A stretch of DNA of 64,000 nt from Asterella californica. Lineage: Eukaryota > Streptophyta > Marchantiopsida > Marchantiales > Aytoniaceae. Position numbers and translations under genes: made by a program. The notes below the pieces were generated by a model. That model did no database searches. It worked only from the letters and a program-made list of their open reading frames with translations, and was not told where the DNA came from. The stretch's first letter is position 1; every line of letters begins with the position of its first letter. Shown here in pieces: positions 24,802-35,750 of the stretch. The DNA lies in contig JAYKYS010000004.1 of assembly GCA_036924285.1 (NCBI GenBank), positions 15,346,001 through 15,410,000 on the forward strand, written 5' to 3'.

Positions 24802-26936
24802 TTATCGAGTATATTCTGATGGGAGTCGGAAACCTTTTATGACTTTTGAGCCCGTGAAGATGCCTCCCGTTAGTGGCATTACGTTCCAGTACATTGTTAA
24901 GTTGAACTCCCGTCCACGTAAATTGCTCCCCTGTGAGACAAGTTTACCAGCATGTCAGGAAGATTTGAAGACGTAGGTGGAACACGTTTCCAGTAACAAA
25001 GAAAGACAAGTACTACTGAGATAAGATTTGGCGCCCATGGATAGGAAGAACGGTTAAACCAAGGAACAATTATTGAATCATGACACTCAACATCCATTCA
25101 GGGGTCGAGTCGAAAATCTGAAAGCAACAATCACAGGAGCCGGACTTAAGCACCACTCACTTGATCAACAAATCCATATTTGTTTCTTCGCCGAAGATCA
25201 ATCTTTGCGTCTTCTTTTCTCTCAACGATCAAATCCCATAAAGATACCTTTAAAATAACAGGCAGGTTGTAAGTAAGCATCTCCATTATCCTGTTCCTCG
25301 AAAGTGACTAACCTAAGAAAGGGGTGTCTCTGACCGCCCTACTTTCCGAAGTTTGTAGTGCCCCAAGCTTTGACCTCTCATAGGATTCTAACACAGCTCG
25401 GGGACCTCTCATATGATCTTAACACGACCCTGCCTCATAAATGCACCTCCCGCTTAACATCAATTCCCACCATTCGAAGATATCCTGGCCGCATGTCAGG
25501 ACTTCATCATGATTCTGAGATTGGTACGTTTAGCTCTGTTGATCGACAAAAGGACTTTAGCGACATAACTGTACTTATGGACGTCTAGAACTTGACACTT
25601 CAAAGTACGACAGATGTAACCCGAGAAGTTCATCACGTTTCTTTCTCGACTTGACGTATCCTATCTAAAATGCCTGTAACAGGACCACATCTGCGAGACA
25701 GAATGAACCCAAAGGTGCCCAGGGGAAGGAAGTGGTTTGACCTGATTCAGCTGATTTTTTGATGTCTCATACTCAGCAGCAACGAAAACAAATAGCTGTT
25801 CGGGAAACCGGTAAAAGAACTGTCAGTTTTTTGCAGAACAAGTCAGTACTGAAGATGAAGGTCTCTCAAGCGAGAGAGGAAGATCTCTTTGCAACTGCAC
25901 AGTAAAAGGGAGAGACATGCACCTGCTTGGTGTTCCAGGTGAAGACTGAACGTAGGTCTGCCGATATATGCAACGTCAACTTTACCTGGATCAGCACAAT
26001 CTCAAGTGGAAGTCACAAACCACTTAATAACCACCAATAATTAATTGAGGGACTTTCCCTACACGGGTGAGACGGTGATTTGAAACTATCATCAAAGTGT
26101 CCACCAGGGTTGAGTTTACGACCATCTTAGTTGTTCAGGAGGAACATCTCACTTCTTACAGCATAATTTTGGGGGAAGAAGGTGGTTAATTCTACAACAT
26201 GATTCATCCGGCCATTACCAACAGAGCGCACCTCGTCGTTTCCATTCGGCAGTCGTTGCAGAACGTCAACATTCAGGACCTGCGACGCGTCAAGAGTCAC
26301 CTTAGCTGATCCCACATCCTTCTCCAACTCAGAAATGTCCAAGAAATACTTAGTGATAAATACGAGCCGAACAACTTGAACGGATATGGCTAGCCAGGCA
26401 ACCGAACCAATTTTAGCTATGTGAACAGATTCTGATCCCCTTTCCTTGTTCAAGGCAGACCTTTGCTGATAAGAAATTTTATCCTTTTCAGATGTCTTTC
26501 CGAATACTCTGAATGAACGTTTTAAGTGTTTCGAGAAATTGTAAATCGACGAATCCAATATTGTCTTTCTTTGCGCCGTCGTCTGAACATTTAGTCGACT
26601 TCAGAGCAGTCTAATCAATAGTTCAACGCGCGGAAGGTTCAGATACCAGGCTTCTCCGCGTAGTGAAGATTTGTTGTTTCCTCTGCCGGCTAGAGGTGAA
26701 CTTGACGTCAACTTGATTAGGTTAACACTATACTCTACAATCATCAAGCGCAGTAAAGATGGACATATCCGTGCACAGAGTCGTCGATTCTTAAGTATGT
26801 TGGGAAGTACCTGAAGGTTGATATCAGGTAAAGCTGAATGGAAACTGTCGGTGAGCGAGGCCATAATACACAGAGCAGCAAGCACGGTGATGCCGAAAGT
26901 GAGCACCGCATTGGCTCTGAATACGAACGAATGCAT
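24802..26936 (-). CDS. SPCS3: signal peptidase complex subunit 3, complete, six exons
   Basis: SPCS3 (SPC22/23, yeast Spc3) is a single-pass ER membrane subunit needed for signal peptide cleavage. Exons from the right: 26811-26936, 26232-26279, 25923-25985, 25742-25795, 25161-25247, 24802-24930 (stop TAA 24802-24804). All junctions are GT-AG and phase 0, giving 168 residues, the usual plant length. The N-terminus MHSFVFRANAVLTF leads into a transmembrane segment (about residues 11-30). Lumenal motifs follow: RLPNGNDE, ISADLRSVFTWNTKQ, FVFVAAEYET, VSLWD, NLRGREFNLT, and a C-terminus RLPSEYTR. Start is the first ATG and matches plant homologs. No defects seen; this should be an active gene. Confidence 0.97.
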
Positions 26937-28000
26937 GACTCGCAGACTTCCGCTGTCTCCCGCTAGCTAGGTTCCACTCAAACGCTCGGAATGATCTGAA
27001 CAGCTGTGAAGAATCAACGATCTACTCCTTTCGAGCTACCGAGGCTTTCAACTTCTTTAAAAGTACAGGCTCAACAAACCGTTCGTGCCGCCTCCTCTTG
27101 GCTCATCGGATGGAAGTCCAGCAAGAGCACCATAGGCGACTGCTTCCACGTCCTTTGCCGTCCTTTACATGAACGCCACCGATGGCAACATTAACACAAC
27201 AAAAAGAGTCGCCTGAGTCCTGACCTCCCTACTTCTCTGCCCCTCCGACTCCGCTCAACTAGTCTCCTTCCCTCTTCTCCTCGTCCGACCTTCGCCCTCT
27301 GCTCTCCTCTCGGCGACAGAGCAAAAGCAGCGACGGTCGACAGTCATACCAATATATCTGTCTTTTACATTCTCACTATCTAGAAAACAGAGTTGAGGAG
27401 GAGCAGCAGCAGCAACGAGAGTCGATCAGAAGGACGACCTCAGACAGATGAAGCGAGACACTTCTCCTCTTCCTCCTCCTTCCCCTGCGCCTCCGCTGCA
27501 AAATCCAACGAGAAGTCGTCTTCCTCGTTTCTTAGGTGACTATAGTTGATGGTCGGGAGACCGAACTTTGGTCACCGATGGGTGGATATGGTAAGGCTAA
27601 ACTTGCTGGTAAAATCCCCCACACAAGCGCCGGCTTTTTGTACATACTTTACTGTACTCTGGGGAGGAGTTATGCGGCAGCCAAAACTCGTGCTGCTACT
27701 AATAATCAGAAAGACTTTTACAGTTTTTCTAAGTTTTGTTCGATTGACTTGCGCAGAAATTTGCTTCATTACACCCTCAAATAAGTTTTTTGTGTTTTAT
27801 CACACCTCTCTTGATGATATATTGATTGATAACACCCTTGACTTGCTATCTACAGTCAAACCAGTCATCTTTCCATAACCTTAAGACGTTAACCGTAACC
27901 TCACTAATCATTTCACTATTTTCTAACCTGATCAAATACCTCTGCAATTCAAGTTGTTTCAATAATAAAAAATACAGGTCATACAATACAGGCTAAGAAA
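26937..28000. other. SPCS3 upstream region and intergenic DNA
   Basis: The first 600 bp are GC-richer and pyrimidine-rich on the plus strand (27220-27520) and probably hold the promoter and 5' UTR of the minus-strand SPCS3 gene. No convincing coding sequence up to 28 kb. Confidence 0.45.
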
Positions 28001-28742
28001 GTCCTAGTGAGACGGTCCATGACAGCGTTGCTCACTTTTGTGAGCTTTTCAACGTCACATGCTTATAGAGATGGAGGACCTGAGCTTGTATGGGATGCTC
28101 AGTTACGGCAGTTGGTGGAGCTCAATACTGATGAGAGAGAGCGAGGATGGCTTTCGCTACGGGAACGACGATAGTAGCTTCAGTGTCAGAGACTTCACAT
28201 CGTCAGGCGTTGAGTCAAGTAATGGACTCGAATTGCTTGACATGAATTGTTAGCCTTGGATTGGTTGAGCAGCGTCGGATGCGATCGACGGATGTTACTA
28301 CTCGGACACTTCTGAGCTCTTTGCCTACCGAGTCGATGGAGATAAAGATTGGGGGTGAGGCGTGTGGAGTTCGTCATCCTTGAACATCATGAGATGTCGT
28401 AGGAGAGATTGTGGAGCTTGCAACTAGGACTGCAAGAGTTTTTGCACAGTGGAGGTGGAGGTTGTTGGTGGAGAGCAGAAAGAAACTACTCCGGAGGCTG
28501 CAAGATAGTAGTCAACGACTTCGTTTTCTATCTCTAGCATGATGAAAGAGGACACTTGAGAGCCAGAGATTGGACCCAAGCTTATAAGAGAGGAGAGACG
28601 AAGAGTTCAGATATTCTTGAAGAGCTACATGAATTTGTTTTGTCTTCAGTATGAATGATTTCGGTATCTTGAAGGGACCAAGTATACGGATCGACTTGAC
28701 TAATGATACGTCAATTTTTGACGTCTCTACAAGTATAGTGTC

Positions 28743-29165
28743 ATGAAGAGAGCTTTGATCCAGAGTAGGACTCAAGACTTGTTGGAGGTTGGGTTGGTGG
28801 AGATGTCACATGAAGAGTATGCATATGCCACAGTTATGTCAGCAAAGAATGATATGTATGACAACTACAAAGATAGACGGATGTGTGGAGACTACCGTCC
28901 TATCAATCGGCAGACGAAGTCTGATAAGTATGTCATGCCGACATCTTAGGAGATCTTTGATGCAGTGAGGCATGTGAAGGTCTTCAGTACTTTGGATCTT
29001 CGAGTAGAGTATCATCAGTTGACAGTGAGAGAAGAAGATAAAACATTTTGGAGAATTGACTCTCACGGTAAGGATTATTTGTATCAGTTGCGATTCTTAC
29101 CATTTGGGTTGAAGAACACCCTTGCTGAGTTTCAAAGGGTGATGGACAAGATTCTAGCATGATTG
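28743..29165 (+). pseudogene. reverse transcriptase remnant of the third gypsy element
   Basis: Encodes LEVGLVEMSHEEYAYATVM, RRMCGDYRPINRQTKSDKY, then a stop, VFSTLDLRVEYHQL, and FLPFGLKNTLAEFQRVMDKIL. These are RT blocks before the catalytic YXDD; that region follows near 29175 as a damaged YIEDIL-like sequence. Confidence 0.85.
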
Positions 29166-30010
29166 GATTTGATGTTATATTGAGGACATCTTAATCTATA
29201 CCGTTACAGTGGAGGAGCACGAGAGACACTTACGGGATGTGTTCGAGCGATTGAGAGCTCATGGGTTGAAGTTACACCCTGAGAAGTGCAAGTTCTTCTA
29301 GGAGTTGGTAGAGTATCTGAGCCATACCATCTATCCAGATGGGTTGGGTGTTTAACAGACGAAGGCTGAGGCTATTACACGTATCTCACACCCCACAGAT
29401 GTGAGTCGAGTTCGGATATTTATTGATTTGGTGAATTTCTATTGTCGATACGTGAAAAGGTTTAGTGCAATTGCGAAGCCATTGACCAAGCTGATGAAGA
29501 TGGACCAAGAGTGGCAGTGAGGAGATGAGCAGGATCGAGCTTTTGTGGAGCTTAATGATAAGTTGACATCTGTCTCAATCTTGAGGAGACTAGTTAGGAG
29601 GCGTCCCTTCCAACTGCACACTGATTAGAGTATGTTGGGACTTGGAGCAGTGCTGACTCAAGATGATGATGAGGAAAAGGAGTTTGTGGTGGCGTATGCC
29701 AGTCGCTCCAACAATTCGACAAAGACGAGGTACAGTTCATACGAGGGGGAGTGTTTAGCTGTAGTGTGGGCTATTGCAGACTTCTGATGTTATCTGTTTG
29801 AGAACTCTTTTACTCTCATCACTGATCACCAGCCACTCAAGTGGATGGAGTCCGACAAGCTTGCATGGAAGCTTGCACGATGGGTTCTGATCTTACAGGA
29901 GTATGACTTCCAAGTAGTGCATAGACCTGAAGTTGCAAACCTAGATGCCGATGAGTTGAGTCGCAATCCATGCACGAGTCAACAAGATCAGACTGGGGCT
30001 CGATGACAAG
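29166..30010 (+). pseudogene. RT thumb and RNase H remnant
   Basis: Encodes LKLHPEKCKF near 29268, FYCRYVKRFS near 29438, LGAVLTQDDDEEKEFVVAYASRS near 29640-29705, and RNase H motifs ITDHQPLKWM near 29818 and LDADELSRNP near 29942. Stops interrupt it repeatedly. Confidence 0.8.
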
Positions 30011-30299
30011 ATGGTATGCATCTGTCTTTCTTTGTGTGTTGTCCATGAACTCTAGTATGGAGGGCCAGATCGTATCCAAAGAGTAGATGATGAGTCTCCA
30101 GATCTTGAGGGTGCAGATGGTGTTCTAGACCAGCTAGATATCCACGACGATGTGATTGTTATGGAGTATCTACGTACTGACATGGTGGTAGGCACAGTAA
30201 GTACCAAGGAGCGAGATAGTGTCTTTTAACGAGCAAAGAGATTTTGACGAGAAAGAGGACATGTACTTCGAGTGTGAAATGATGGAGAATAAGGAGAGT

Positions 30300-31259
30300 G
30301 TCACTTCCATCTTAGATGGCACAGTTAGAACGACATGCCCATGAGGAGTTGGGACATTTGGAATGAAGCATACACATAGCTTACTCCAAGGACAATATTG
30401 GTGGCGTGGTATGCACATCAATGTGCAGTAATTTATCGCACGATGTGTGGTTTGTGATTGAGTACGAGCATCATTTAATGCTCCTACTCCACAGTTACAC
30501 CCCTTACAGATTATGAGGTTGGATTATCATTGGAGTTTGGATTTTACGAGACCCTTATCTTTGACTGTACGTCACCACCGATATGAGTTGATGATGGTAG
30601 AGAACTTCTCCAAGTGGATTGAGTTGGTGGTATTACCGGACAAGACGAATGAAGAGACTGTGTATGCGTTCTTAGATCGAGTGCTAAGTCAATTTGGAGC
30701 ACCAGCTGAAGTGCTGACAGACCAAGGTACAAAGTTTCTTGATGAGTTTCAAGTATTGTGTGATCAAGCGCTGATTGATCATCGGACTACATCTCGAGAT
30801 CATCCTAAGGCGGATGGTTTGACGGAGATGGTAGTTCAAACGGTGAAGAGAGGATTGCGCAAGTATGGTTTGCAGAAGGGCCACTTGAGAGATTGGGATG
30901 TGCAGTTACCATGGTTGGCTATGGACTATCGTTTTAGTCGACAATCGTCTTTGGCTTCCTTCTCATCGTACTTTCTATTGTATGACCGAGATCCAGATTT
31001 ATCTTCGGTCATTCGTCGTGATTCTGCTGAAGTATTGAACCTTGATGACCTGGATATGTGGATGAGAGCATGTTCTCAACGAACAGAGACATTTCAAAGA
31101 GTTATGCCAATGGCTTTTGAGAACCTAACGATTGCTCAGCATATAGACACATTGCGATATGTGACTATTCGAGGAGGAGGTTATCGTGATCGATTCGCAA
31201 GTTTCATCTTGACGATTATATCTATCTGCAGTAGACTGTACCGACGACGTTGGATGTGA
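30300..31259 (+). pseudogene. integrase of the third gypsy element
   Basis: The zinc-binding HHCC region lies near 30327-30470 (HEELGHFGMKHTHSLL to CVVCD). The open frame 30513-31259 carries the core: D in WSLDFTRP, D in LTDQGTKFLDEF, and the glutamate in DGLTEMVVQTVKRGLRKYG, then LPWLAMDYRFSRQ and IAQHIDTLRY. All three D-D-E positions remain, but flanking stops prevent a full protein. Confidence 0.88.
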
Positions 31260-31424
31260 CTGCAAGGTGCACTATTTTACGAGTGCGTGAGATGTTATCT
31301 TATGGAGTACTCATGTTAGAGGGTAATGATGGTGTTGTTTGGAAGGACCATGTGCGTAATTACGCATCATATCATCTTCTCAACATCGATGGTACCGTTG
31401 ACCCAAGCTTAGCAGTTGTACGTG

Positions 31425-31580
31425 TGAGCTTGAGGTGTATGTTGTGTGAGTCTGCTGGTGGAGCAGTCCTTATGTAGGTGTGTGATGGTTGTTCGAGAAG
31501 TTGACATATGTCGTGTTTGACTCCACCTCTCAGTGTCATTCTTACTGGACGGTGGGTTTGCCCTCGATGTATATAGCAAG
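31425..31580 (+). pseudogene. PHD-finger-like C4HC3 motif at the integrase C-terminus
   Basis: In frame with DPSLAVVRVSLR the sequence continues CMLC...CDGC...HMSC...CPRC, with the conserved W two residues before the last CPRC (RWVCPRC). Spacing fits a C4HC3 PHD finger. Two stops (31477 region and before HMSC) interrupt it. PHD fingers read histone H3 tails, so it could play the targeting role that chromodomains play in chromoviruses; this is inference. Confidence 0.7.
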
Positions 31581-31720
31581 GATAGCCGATTAGATCTTTG
31601 TATGGTATGGATTGCAGATATGCGACTAACGATGAGGCGATGTAGCACACGACCTCCTGATCCTTGCACACATGAAGGTGGTTGGGATATGGACCTATAT
31701 GGAGTTAGAGGGACCTAACC

Positions 31721-33492
31721 GTCAATTAAAGGACGATTGGATACATTTGTGTATGTGTATGAGATCGTTCATGTGTTATGTGTTATGTGTGGTCTACCTC
31801 TGATAACAATGTATGTTGTGTAGCGATGTGTATGCACACGACAGATGTCACGTCAGTTTGGCACCTCGACTAGGTTGGCCAAGTGCGGAATGGCTAATCT
31901 CGATAGGGCCGTTAGTGCCGTTAGGGCGAGTTGGTGGGATAGCTCACTAGGGGTATACTTCGCAGGTATGGCTTTGAGGTCTTAGTTCTTCGAGTTGAGT
32001 CTTCAAGCTCCTTGGTATGGTGGGTAGTCTTGGTGAGTGCAATCTGGATTCTCTGCGAGCACAAAGTGGATTTGCTCAACTTTAGTGATTTTTTAGTACC
32101 GGTTGGCATGATGAGGTGAGTACATATCATTTATCATTGTGGAACACTTGTGTATATGTATGAGATTGTCCATGTGCTATGTGTATGTGTGGTGTACCTC
32201 TGACAGCGATGTATGTTGTGTAGCGATGTGTATGCGACAATATTTCTCTTATAGATCTATACAGTCTGAATGTAGTTTGACATGAAATGCATCGACATTA
32301 ACCAATAAATTTCTTGAACTGCATAATGTTCTTAAATGGAACTTTAAAGTTACAAGTTAAAATTTCCAAGTTATTGTGGAAGCTATCTTTCGCAAAGTTA
32401 ATGTTTGAACTTACAAAACACATGGTTAGTGATTACATGCTTTCATCTACCGTACAATGGTAAGAGAAATAGGAAAATGACTATTTCTCTTACTACTGTA
32501 CAAGATCATTTTGCTATCTCTTCACCTAGTTTGTCCAGATGAGCTGAACAATGCAACATTCTCAACATTTTTGTCAATCTCTTTGAAGAATATACACATA
32601 CCACAATTTGCAACAAATTTTCCTTCATGAAATTGTCGCATATAGTGATTAAGGAGCTTTGCATAGAAGTTAGATGTAAAATAGGTTGCATTATAATTAG
32701 ACTATATGATGTACTTGAATTCAATCTTCAGAATCCACGAGAGATGTTTATTGATAAAAAAACACACGTCTTGCGAGCTAGCATTTATCGCACTTTGACT
32801 ACAACCACAGATCAAAATATCATATCATCTGAATGTGGGATGGGCATATCAATAATTGTCACGTATCTGTATGAAAAGTCAGTTTAAGATATTGTTTAGC
32901 AGACTATCAACCTGTGCGATCTGTTACTTATCTTGTGCAATGTGTCACATGAAGATGAACCTACTGTTGCCAATCAAAGGGATGGATCAAGTCTAACAAA
33001 TGTATTAAGTACATATCTGAGTTATTGATCATGCTGCTTCTCCTACAATTACAAAGGGTTCTTGTACTAATAAATAGTTTTGAACTTTTGTTAAGTAATA
33101 TACAAATCTGTTATTTGTGCTTCAAGCTGGATATTTGCTTTGGATTTGATGAAGAGTCATTGAATGTCTTGATGGATTATGAGTGGTGATCTCATGATTC
33201 ATCTTTTTTTACTAATCTCAACAATATATTCTTTAAGATAACAAATAGTTTTTTATTTACTTTCTCCAAGTGAGAGTGGTTGGCCTTTTTGGAGGTGCTT
33301 CATATGTTGGTGTATCTTACGCAATGAAGAACCAATGATCGCTCTATGCGCAAGAGATAGAAGCGAACGATTTTTATCGATATTTATCGTGGATAAATTT
33401 ATCTTTGGATACCTCCTTAGTTTATTTGGAATGTGTGTACGTTTTGTTAGTCTCAAACATTTGATGTGCTAACTTCGTGTTGTCATCTATTA
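31721..33492. other. AT-rich repeat DNA, no gene recognised
   Basis: Contains a direct repeat of about 88 bp (31747-31834 and 32150-32234), perhaps LTR pieces of the preceding element. From 32.24 kb the DNA is AT-rich with only short random reading frames. Confidence 0.45.
31747..32234. repeat. direct repeat pair of about 88 bp, 403 bp apart
   Basis: Copies 31747-31834 and 32150-32234 share TGTGTATGTGTATGAGAT-like starts and end in TGTATGTTGTGTAGCGATG followed by TGTATGC. Confidence 0.8.
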
Positions 33493-33856
33493 GGAGGTGT
33501 CAAAGTTAAGGAACTTCTGAAATATTCAAAATTCGCGGGTGTGAGTTACGGCTTCTGCGAGACTGCGGCTAGTGTTTCATGCGGGCACCTCTTGAGGTAC
33601 CCGCAAAAAAACGCCATGGGCGTTTTCTTAACGGCTATTCAGTTGTTTCGTCCGCTTTTTTTTGCAATAGATTCTCTGCTGCTCAGAGTCATTATCTTGA
33701 GTATACAAATGAAAATTAATCAGTGAAAAAATCTTGATGTTCATTCACAGGCGCGACTCAGAATAAGTCGCGGTTATATACAAACTTATCTGTGATAATT
33801 TACGGCCAGTTATCTCTTTGTCGTTGAAAAATCTTTCCTCTGAACTTTGACACCCC
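33493..33856. mobile_element. MITE-like element with GGTGTCAAAGTT terminal inverted repeats (copy 1)
   Basis: Starts GGAGGTGTCAAAGTT and ends AACTTTGACACCCC 364 bp later. The inside is non-coding and holds a hairpin (GCGGGCACCTC with GAGGTACCCGC near 33580). TTA/TAT flanks allow a 3-bp duplication as in PIF/Harbinger-type MITEs, but the ends are not exact enough to be sure. Confidence 0.65.
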
Positions 33857-35750
33857 TATTACCGTAGTGTATTCATTATCAAGCAATGTGTATGCGATTG
33901 ATTAATTAAATATTTTGTTGTGAGGATTTTCAGCATTATTTGTTATCTAATAAACCATACAGTCAGAAATTCTGCGAGAATTACTTGAAAACATCCTATA
34001 AAGCATAGAGTACATAGATCTTTTTTAAGATTTGCAATTTATAGAATAATATAACTGACATTTGTATTTTCTGGATCAGTTAATTATTTCTTTATGTTAA
34101 CGAATGGTATAAAGTGACAAGAACCTTATGTGAAGTAACATCTTTACTCATTTTCAACTCGAATATTTGGTTACCACTTCATGGGAGTAATACTAAGGGT
34201 GTAATTTCTTGCAAGCATGCATTTCACCAAGACACATGTATATCATGGGTGATGTCCGTGGATCGCATTAGGTGATGCTCGAGGGATTTTTAAGTGGGTG
34301 AGGTGTAGCGATTGCTGTGAAAACTCTCCACATGTGATGACTGTGAGAATCATTTTTCCAGAATGTATGTATTAACTCATGCAATATGATGATAACGTTG
34401 TTCCGAAAAGCCGTATGAGATGAGAAGACCGAACTATTTGTCCGATTTCAACTCATAATCCAACATCACCCGTCAAAGAAAACCAGAATTTCTTAATAAT
34501 CCACGGGCATTACAGTTTTATTTAAAATTTACTATAAAATTTTTGTATAATAATTCTATATTTTTTATAACAAAAACAGAGAAAAAGTTATCCGAAGGAG
34601 TTCCCTAAACGAATTCCTTAAACCACAAGTTCCGCTATATTAGTGGTGAGGATTTCCATCGCTAATCACTTTTAATCTTTGCTAAGTAAGTTTGGCACGG
34701 GCAGGGGCCCATGAGAAATTCACGTAATGAAAAATCGTCATCGTCATTGCAATACGTGATCAATCATTGTGATCTTGGTAGCGAAATGAACAGAGAAAAA
34801 GAGCTTCAAAATGAGCCCATGATGAGTTCAAGATGAATCCGGACGGCTTCAAAATTATCAAGTGAATCTCGGATCACTGATATCATAAAAATAAAATATT
34901 CTAAATATTTGAATTTTAAAATGTTCTACTACCTAACATATTTTGTTAAAATCATTTACCCCTCGCGGTACCATGACCCTGCAATTACACAGCGATCTCT
35001 TTTGAGACTGAGAGAAGAAAAGAAGCTACAGTTGAAAAAGTACGCCGCGTGCGAAGTGAGGCATTTTATACCTGAATTGTGGTTTAAAGGAAGTGTGCTA
35101 ATTTTCTTCTCTCGGGATCGGGCTAAGTGCGTGCCTGCAGTTCGCCGAGAAGCATGGTATGGTAAGGAATCCAAAATCTCGCTTTCGCAATGGACGGTGT
35201 TCCTCGTCTCCTATCGAGATTATAGAGAATGATCTGACCCGGTCGACTCTATTGGATCCAGATAACACGGATTTTTCATATAGCCTAAATCTTTCCTGGT
35301 CTCACTGAGAGCATTCTGGCCTATTCAACATGCTGAACCGACAATTACTGGAATTCGTAGCCAGAGTCGAGCACCTTGTCATATTAGAGAAGCTAAAATT
35401 CTGAAGTATATGCCTCTCTGTTCCAGTAAGAAGCAGCTGAAGCTGAATGGAAGTCGGTCTTGTTTGACCGAAAGAGGCTAAGGTATTCTCCTCTTGAGAG
35501 TGGTCTTCACTTTTCTAAAGCCAAGCACCATTTGCAGTTAGTGACTTGTTCTCTGCAACAGATACAGTACCTATAAGTTGATCACCGGTAGAAGGGATGC
35601 TCCATTGACGTAAGCGTGGAAGTGCATTGAGCTAGATAACAAGTTGAAGTGCCACACCACGGCAGACAAGAGGTGTAGGAGTTCGGAAGAGCGAGCTGAG
35701 AAATTTGCTGACTGTCCCCTTGCAGCTGCGTCTGTTTCGTGACAGCAGGG
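33857..35750. other. intergenic region upstream of the GST gene
   Basis: AT-rich DNA to about 34.9 kb. A 107-codon reading frame at 34909-35232 has no recognisable domain and I do not call it. The last few hundred bases before 35751 should hold the promoter and 5' UTR of the GST gene. Confidence 0.4.

Larger units (their letters stand above)
28000..31720 (+). mobile_element. decayed Ty3/gypsy element with RT, RNase H, integrase and PHD-like C-terminus
   Basis: The pol domains follow each other on the plus strand in gypsy order, broken by many stops. I could not find a pair of LTRs, so the ends are approximate. The RT and integrase types are ones I associate with bryophyte genomes. Confidence 0.8.

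Noticed and set aside
34909..35232. 107-codon frame as a possible gene
   Set aside because: No recognisable domain, no neighbouring exon that continues it, and a mixed-composition translation.
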